Translations under genes and position numbers: made by a program
The notes under the pieces: generated by a model
Told to the model about the DNA's origin: nothing
Database searches by the model: none
What the model saw: only the letters and a program-made list of their open reading frames with translations
Assembly: GCA_903949225.1 (NCBI GenBank)
Contig: CAJAYZ010000338.1
Span: 1 to 10,612, forward strand
Direction: 5' to 3'
Source: an uncultured Planctomycetaceae bacterium
Lineage (GTDB): Bacteria; Planctomycetota; Planctomycetia; Pirellulales; UBA1268
DNA: 10,612 bases
Part shown: positions 7,270-10,612 of the stretch, piece by piece
Layout: every line of letters begins with the position of its first letter
How positions within the stretch are numbered: the stretch's first letter is position 1

Positions 7270-10200
7270 TCAGTCGAGGTAGGCAAACTCATTGGAACAC
7301 AGCAGCGCCTGACACCAGCTCTGCCAGGCCTCCTCGCGGCGCGTCTCGGCAGGCCGGGCCTGCCCGGCCGTCGATTCCGTCCAGGCGGCAACGTAGGCAA
7401 GCGCCTCGGCAATCTCCTCCGGGCTCGCGTGGCGGCCGAGCGCCCGGGCATGGGCTCGATCGATTCGGCCGCGGTCGTCGAGGCTCGCATCGGCGAGGAG
7501 CGAACGGGCGAAAGCGAGGGCCTGACCGCGGACGAACGGACTGTTGACGAGGAACAAGGCCTGCGACGGGACGGTCGTCTCGTTGCGGAGGGCAGTTACG
7601 CCATTGGGATCGGCGGCGTCAAACAGCGCGAGAACGTCGGGGAGCATGTTTCGCACTGCCGGAAGATAGAGGCTCCGCTTCGTGAACGTCGTGTAGACAG
7701 GATCGTCGACAGCGAGCCGATTCGGCTTGATCATCGCCCCGATGTCCTCGGCTTTCTCAAGGAGAACCCTTGCGCTCTCGTCACTCCCCGGCACCCGGTC
7801 GAGGCCGCCACTCGCCGCGAGGACCGCGTCGCGGAGCTGCTCGGCGGTGAGCCGCCGGCGTTGGTTTGAGGCCACTATCCGCCCGTCGGGATCGGCCTGG
7901 CGGAGTGCTGCAGGCGCTGCAGCCCGGCGGTAGGCGGCAGAGTTGAGGATGAGACGGTGGAGGGCCTTGACACTCCATCCCGATTCGATGAACCGGCAAG
8001 CGAGCCAATCGAGGAGCTCGGGGTGCGTGGGGGACTCACCGCGGGTGCCAAAGTTGTCGCTCGTCGCCACGAGCCCACGGCCAAAATGCTGCTGCCAGAT
8101 CCGGTTGACCATGACCCGCGGCGTGAGCGGGTTTTGTTCACTGGCGATCCAGCGGGCGAGTTCGATCCGGCCGCTGCCGCCAGAAGTGACAAGCGTTCTC
8201 GGATGGTCTCCATCCGCCGCGCCCGCTGCACCGACGGCGGGCGCGCTGAAAAGGCCGGGGATGTTGCGCGGGGCGATCCCCCCGAGCTGAAAACGATTGC
8301 CGCGAAGGTGGACGCGGAGGTTGCGGGGGAGGGTTTCTTTCGGGGCCATGACCATGATCGGGTCGCGACCGTCGCCCGCTGGCACCAGATACTCCCACCA
8401 CATTGAGGCGTTGCGGACCTCGTTTTGGAATGGCTCGGTGCTGCGAAAGATCCCCGCCAGGGCGTAGTAGTCGGTGGTGCGGACTGCGTCGAACTTGTGG
8501 TCATGGCAGCGGGCACAGGCGAGCGTGAGGCCGAGGAAGGCCCGGCCGGTGACATCGATCTGGTCATCGACGATGTCGAGCCGCGACTGCTCCTTGTCGG
8601 TCTCGGCGAGCGCCTTCGGGCCGATCATCAAGAAGCCTGTGGCAATCGTCCGTGCGGCATCGGTGGCGGCGTCGCCGCTCGAGGGGAGGAGATCGCCGGC
8701 GAGTTGTTCGACGAGGAAGCGGTCGTAGGGGAGATCGAGGTTGCAGGCGTCGACGACCCAGTTGCGGTAGCGCCAGGCCTGCGTCATCACGGCGTTGGCA
8801 TCGTTGGCTGTGGTCTCGGCGAAGCGAACGACGTCAAGCCAGTGGCGGGCTTGCTGCTCGCCGTAATGGGGCGAGGCGAGGAGCCGGTTGACGACCTCGC
8901 TCCAGGCATCGGGCGAGGTGTCGGCGCGGAAGGCGGTGGTCTCCTCCGGCGTTGGCGGAAGACCAGTGAGGTCGAAGGTCACCCGCCGCAGGAGCGTGGC
9001 CCGATCGGCCTCGGGCACCGGTGGCAATCCCAGGGCCGCGATCTGCGGCGCGAGGAAGCGATCGATCGCCGTCGGGGCGGTCTGAGTGTGGGGCGCGGAA
9101 AGGGTGAGATCGAAGAGCGGTTGATAGGCCCAGTGGGCCCGTTCGGCGGCGGTGTAGGTGGAGCGTGGGGCGCGGTGGGGGCCGCCGAGATCGAGGGCGT
9201 ATTTTTCACCGAGCCAGGCTTCGAGGCCGACGCGGCTGGCATCGTCGAGGGCGGATGAAAACACGAGCGCCTCGCCGACATCGCCAAGGATCGATCCCGA
9301 CCACGACACCGCTTTTCCGAGGAAGGCGCCGATGTCGGTGCGGTGGCGGAGGTCGGGGATCGTGTCGCGTCCCTCGGCAACGGCGACGGGCAAGCCATTG
9401 ATGAAGACTCGCGTGCTCGAGCGCATCGGCCCCGGCTCCTTGACCGCCACAAGCAGCGTCGGCCGGCCGTAGTGGGGGAAGAACGACCCGGCGCCGAGGG
9501 AGGCGTCGTGGTTCCAGCCTCCGGCGACGTGGAGGGCGTGGTTCTCGGCCCGGTTGATCTGGAGGATCGTGGCCAGCGGAAGCCCCGGATCGGCGCCGGG
9601 ATTGGCCGGGTCACCGATGCCGAGGATTCCGTCGTGCGGGTTGCCAACGTCGTGGAGCTTGAGGTTGACGACCGCGACGAGGGTGTGGGGGGCGTCCCCT
9701 TTGATCGGCACTGGCAGGCTCGGCGAGGACGCGTAGCCGGTGGCGTTGGTGAACCGGACGGCGGGGCGACGCGCGAGCGTGCTTTCGCGCACGAAGCTCC
9801 CGGCAAGCCCCTGGCCGTCAGGGCGGATTCCCTTCGTCGCGCTTGCATCACGGCCGTGGCCGCTCGCATCGGGCCAGACCGGCACCGGTGCGCCGTCGTC
9901 GAGGGCGAGATTGTCGGCGCGGAGCCAAAGCTGCAGGGCACTGGCGAGGGAAGGGTGATCGGGCGCGATCGGTTCGATGGCGGGCTGGCGCGGGGCTTGC
10001 GGCGAGGTCGGGCTGTCGGAGCTCTCGGGGCTGTCTGGCCATGGAGCCCCGGCGGTCACCCAGGCGATGAGGGCCTCGATCTGCGGCTGGGGGAGCCGGC
10101 CGTCGGGGGGCATCTCGAGGCCATCGGTGTGGTTCACCGCCCGGATGAGGAGGCTTTCGAGGGGGGGCTGCCCCGGATCGATCGCTGGGCCAGAGTCGCC

Positions 10201-10440
10201 CCCGCGGACCAAGCCAGCGCGCAAGTCGAGCCGCAATCCCCCCTTCGCCTCGTCGCCCGCATGGCAGGCATGGCAGCGCTCGACGAGGAGAGGGCGGACG
10301 ACAGCCTCGAAGTGATCTTCGGCAGAGTCGGCGCGGGCCGGGCTGGCGCCGACGATCACGGTGGCCAAGATGATGGCCACGCGTGTCATCTCCGCGACGA
10401 CACGGAGTGCATCACCGAGAGAAGAGAAGTTTGGAGCCAT
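7270..10440 (-). CDS. Planctomycete cytochrome-like protein: PSCyt1 - concanavalin/LamG-like - PSCyt2 (DUF1549) - PSD1 (DUF1553)
   Basis: This large exported protein (1056 aa from the ATG at 10440) has four parts. PSCyt1 (about 40-130) carries a heme-c motif CHACH at residues 56-60 (10261-10275) and a possible axial Met in LEMPPDG at 110. A Pro/Ser-rich linker (about 134-161) leads to a jelly-roll LamG/concanavalin-like domain (about 165-415), seen in LQLWLRADNL, VWPDASGHGRDA and RRPAVRF. PSCyt2/DUF1549 follows (about 457-660; RVTFDLTGLPPTPEET, then CARCHDHKFD with a second CxxCH at 642-646). PSD1/DUF1553 (about 757-1020) shows NPLTPRVMVNRIWQQHFGRG, and the protein ends NEFAYLD, typical of the family. 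MTRVAIILATVIVGASPARA is a clean Sec signal, cleaved near residue 37. The ATG at 10389, starting exactly there, is an equally good start but its GGAG abuts the ATG; the 10440 start has GGTGG six bases ahead. A TTG at 10461 is less likely. The mature protein is the same. Periplasmic electron transfer or substrate oxidation has been proposed but not established. Confidence 0.95.
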   Translation of the reverse strand: MAPNFSSLGDALRVVAEMTRVAIILATVIVGASPARADSAEDHFEAVVRPLLVERCHACHAGDEAKGGLRLDLRAGLVRGGDSGPAIDPGQPPLESLLIRAVNHTDGLEMPPDGRLPQPQIEALIAWVTAGAPWPDSPESSDSPTSPQAPRQPAIEPIAPDHPSLASALQLWLRADNLALDDGAPVPVWPDASGHGRDASATKGIRPDGQGLAGSFVRESTLARRPAVRFTNATGYASSPSLPVPIKGDAPHTLVAVVNLKLHDVGNPHDGILGIGDPANPGADPGLPLATILQINRAENHALHVAGGWNHDASLGAGSFFPHYGRPTLLVAVKEPGPMRSSTRVFINGLPVAVAEGRDTIPDLRHRTDIGAFLGKAVSWSGSILGDVGEALVFSSALDDASRVGLEAWLGEKYALDLGGPHRAPRSTYTAAERAHWAYQPLFDLTLSAPHTQTAPTAIDRFLAPQIAALGLPPVPEADRATLLRRVTFDLTGLPPTPEETTAFRADTSPDAWSEVVNRLLASPHYGEQQARHWLDVVRFAETTANDANAVMTQAWRYRNWVVDACNLDLPYDRFLVEQLAGDLLPSSGDAATDAARTIATGFLMIGPKALAETDKEQSRLDIVDDQIDVTGRAFLGLTLACARCHDHKFDAVRTTDYYALAGIFRSTEPFQNEVRNASMWWEYLVPAGDGRDPIMVMAPKETLPRNLRVHLRGNRFQLGGIAPRNIPGLFSAPAVGAAGAADGDHPRTLVTSGGSGRIELARWIASEQNPLTPRVMVNRIWQQHFGRGLVATSDNFGTRGESPTHPELLDWLACRFIESGWSVKALHRLILNSAAYRRAAAPAALRQADPDGRIVASNQRRRLTAEQLRDAVLAASGGLDRVPGSDESARVLLEKAEDIGAMIKPNRLAVDDPVYTTFTKRSLYLPAVRNMLPDVLALFDAADPNGVTALRNETTVPSQALFLVNSPFVRGQALAFARSLLADASLDDRGRIDRAHARALGRHASPEEIAEALAYVAAWTESTAGQARPAETRREEAWQSWCQALLCSNEFAYLD

Positions 10441-10527
10441 GGCCAACCACCCCCGCTGCAAAGCCGAGGGATTCTACCTTGCGGGCTGGCGTGGCAGCCA
10501 ATCGTCGTGAGGTTGCAAGATCGCCGG
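10441..10527. other. Intergenic gap between the partial right-edge gene and the cytochrome-like gene
   Basis: These 87 bases separate two minus-strand genes. They hold the weak promoter candidate and a short hairpin, GGCTG (10484-10488) with CAGCC (10495-10499) around a six-base loop. The stem is only 5 bp and no T-run follows on either strand, so I do not call a terminator. Whether the upstream gene is cotranscribed with the trio cannot be decided from this gap. Confidence 0.5.
10471..10501 (-). promoter_or_regulatory. Possible promoter of the three-gene minus-strand unit
   Basis: Reading leftward, TTGGCT (10501-10496) and TAGAAT (10476-10471) are separated by 19 bases. The -10 box differs from TATAAT at one base; the -35 box is poor and the spacing is long. 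Transcription would begin near 10464, giving a leader of about 24 bases before the ATG at 10440. This is a weak match in an 87-base gap and planctomycete promoter preferences are not well known to me. Confidence 0.22.
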
Positions 10528-10611
10528 TCACGGGCTGCTCGTGAGGACCTCGCCGATGACGCCCGCATCGGGGGCCTGAATGACGACATAGGTGTTGCGC
10601 CCGTCGGCCAC
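10528..10611 (-). CDS. 3' end of an unidentified gene (last 27 codons; 5' part beyond the window)
   Basis: The minus strand reads VADGRNTYVVIQAPDAGVIG followed by EVLTSSP and a TGA at 10530-10528. Third positions are mostly G or C (for example GCC GAC GGG CGC AAC ACC), matching the neighbouring genes, and the hydrophobic/polar alternation looks like beta strands. The other minus-strand frames through this stretch give Arg/Ser-rich low-complexity peptides typical of shadows. It is the same orientation as the downstream trio and 87 bases ahead of it. The fragment is too short to assign a family or function. Confidence 0.6.
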   Translation of the reverse strand: MADGRNTYVVIQAPDAGVIGEVLTSSP

Positions 10612-10612
10612 C

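Noticed and set aside
7257..7490. N-terminal extension of the DUF1501 gene (78 extra codons)
   Set aside because: The extension is Arg/Pro/Ala-rich, overlaps the end of the upstream gene and would bury the twin-arginine signal; the ATG at 7256 has its own GGAG.
7907..7923. Hairpin GCTGCAG-GCG-CTGCAGC
   Set aside because: It lies within the DUF1553 domain coding sequence at an Ala-rich stretch, where repeated GCX codons produce such symmetry; nothing suggests a regulatory role.
8425..9258. A 277-codon plus-strand open frame across the cytochrome-like gene
   Set aside because: It is antisense to the LamG-like and DUF1549 domains, is rich in Gly/Glu and shows no family signature or independent start signal.
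1..10612. CRISPR array, tRNA, rRNA, insertion sequence, phage or defence genes
   Set aside because: No regularly spaced repeats, cloverleaf-like segments, transposase motifs, terminal inverted repeats or defence-gene signatures are seen; the window is filled by metabolic/exported and transport genes.

Overview
The window looks like a piece of a GC-rich planctomycete chromosome. The best evidence is the right two thirds: a PSCyt1/PSCyt2/PSD1 (DUF1549/DUF1553) cytochrome-like protein followed directly by a DUF1501 protein. This pair is a hallmark of Planctomycetes and their close relatives and is often present in many copies per genome. GC-rich third codon positions, Tat and Sec export signals and sparse Shine-Dalgarno use fit that lineage. 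I cannot name a genus from sequence alone.

Layout. (1) 1-4274, plus strand: the 3' end of one RND efflux permease (MdtB-like) and a complete second one (MdtC-like), joined by an ATGA stop/start overlap. The first gene begins outside the window. In enterobacterial mdtABC the two permeases form a mixed trimer that works with a periplasmic adaptor and an outer-membrane channel; the adaptor would be expected upstream here. (2) 4275-4291: a 17-base tail-to-tail junction. (3) 10440-4292, minus strand: three genes read leftward with gaps of 13 and 43 bases, probably one operon. They encode a large exported c-type-cytochrome-like protein with a concanavalin-like domain (1056 aa), a Tat-exported DUF1501 protein (473 aa) and a Tat-exported TIM-barrel protein resembling a glycoside hydrolase (499 aa). 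(4) 10528-10611, minus strand: the last 27 codons of another gene, whose body lies beyond the right edge.

How they may work together. The RND pair is an inner-membrane, proton-driven export system with no visible link to its neighbours. The minus-strand trio are all predicted to be exported: a possible redox or carbohydrate-binding scaffold, an alkaline-phosphatase-fold protein and a putative glycosidase. A role in periplasmic breakdown of complex carbohydrates is a reasonable inference, but PSCyt/PSD1 and DUF1501 proteins have no settled biochemical role.

The window is almost fully coding. I see no tRNA, rRNA, CRISPR array, insertion sequence or phage gene. No clearly new multi-gene system is evident; the least characterised element is the 499-aa TIM-barrel protein together with its operon partners.
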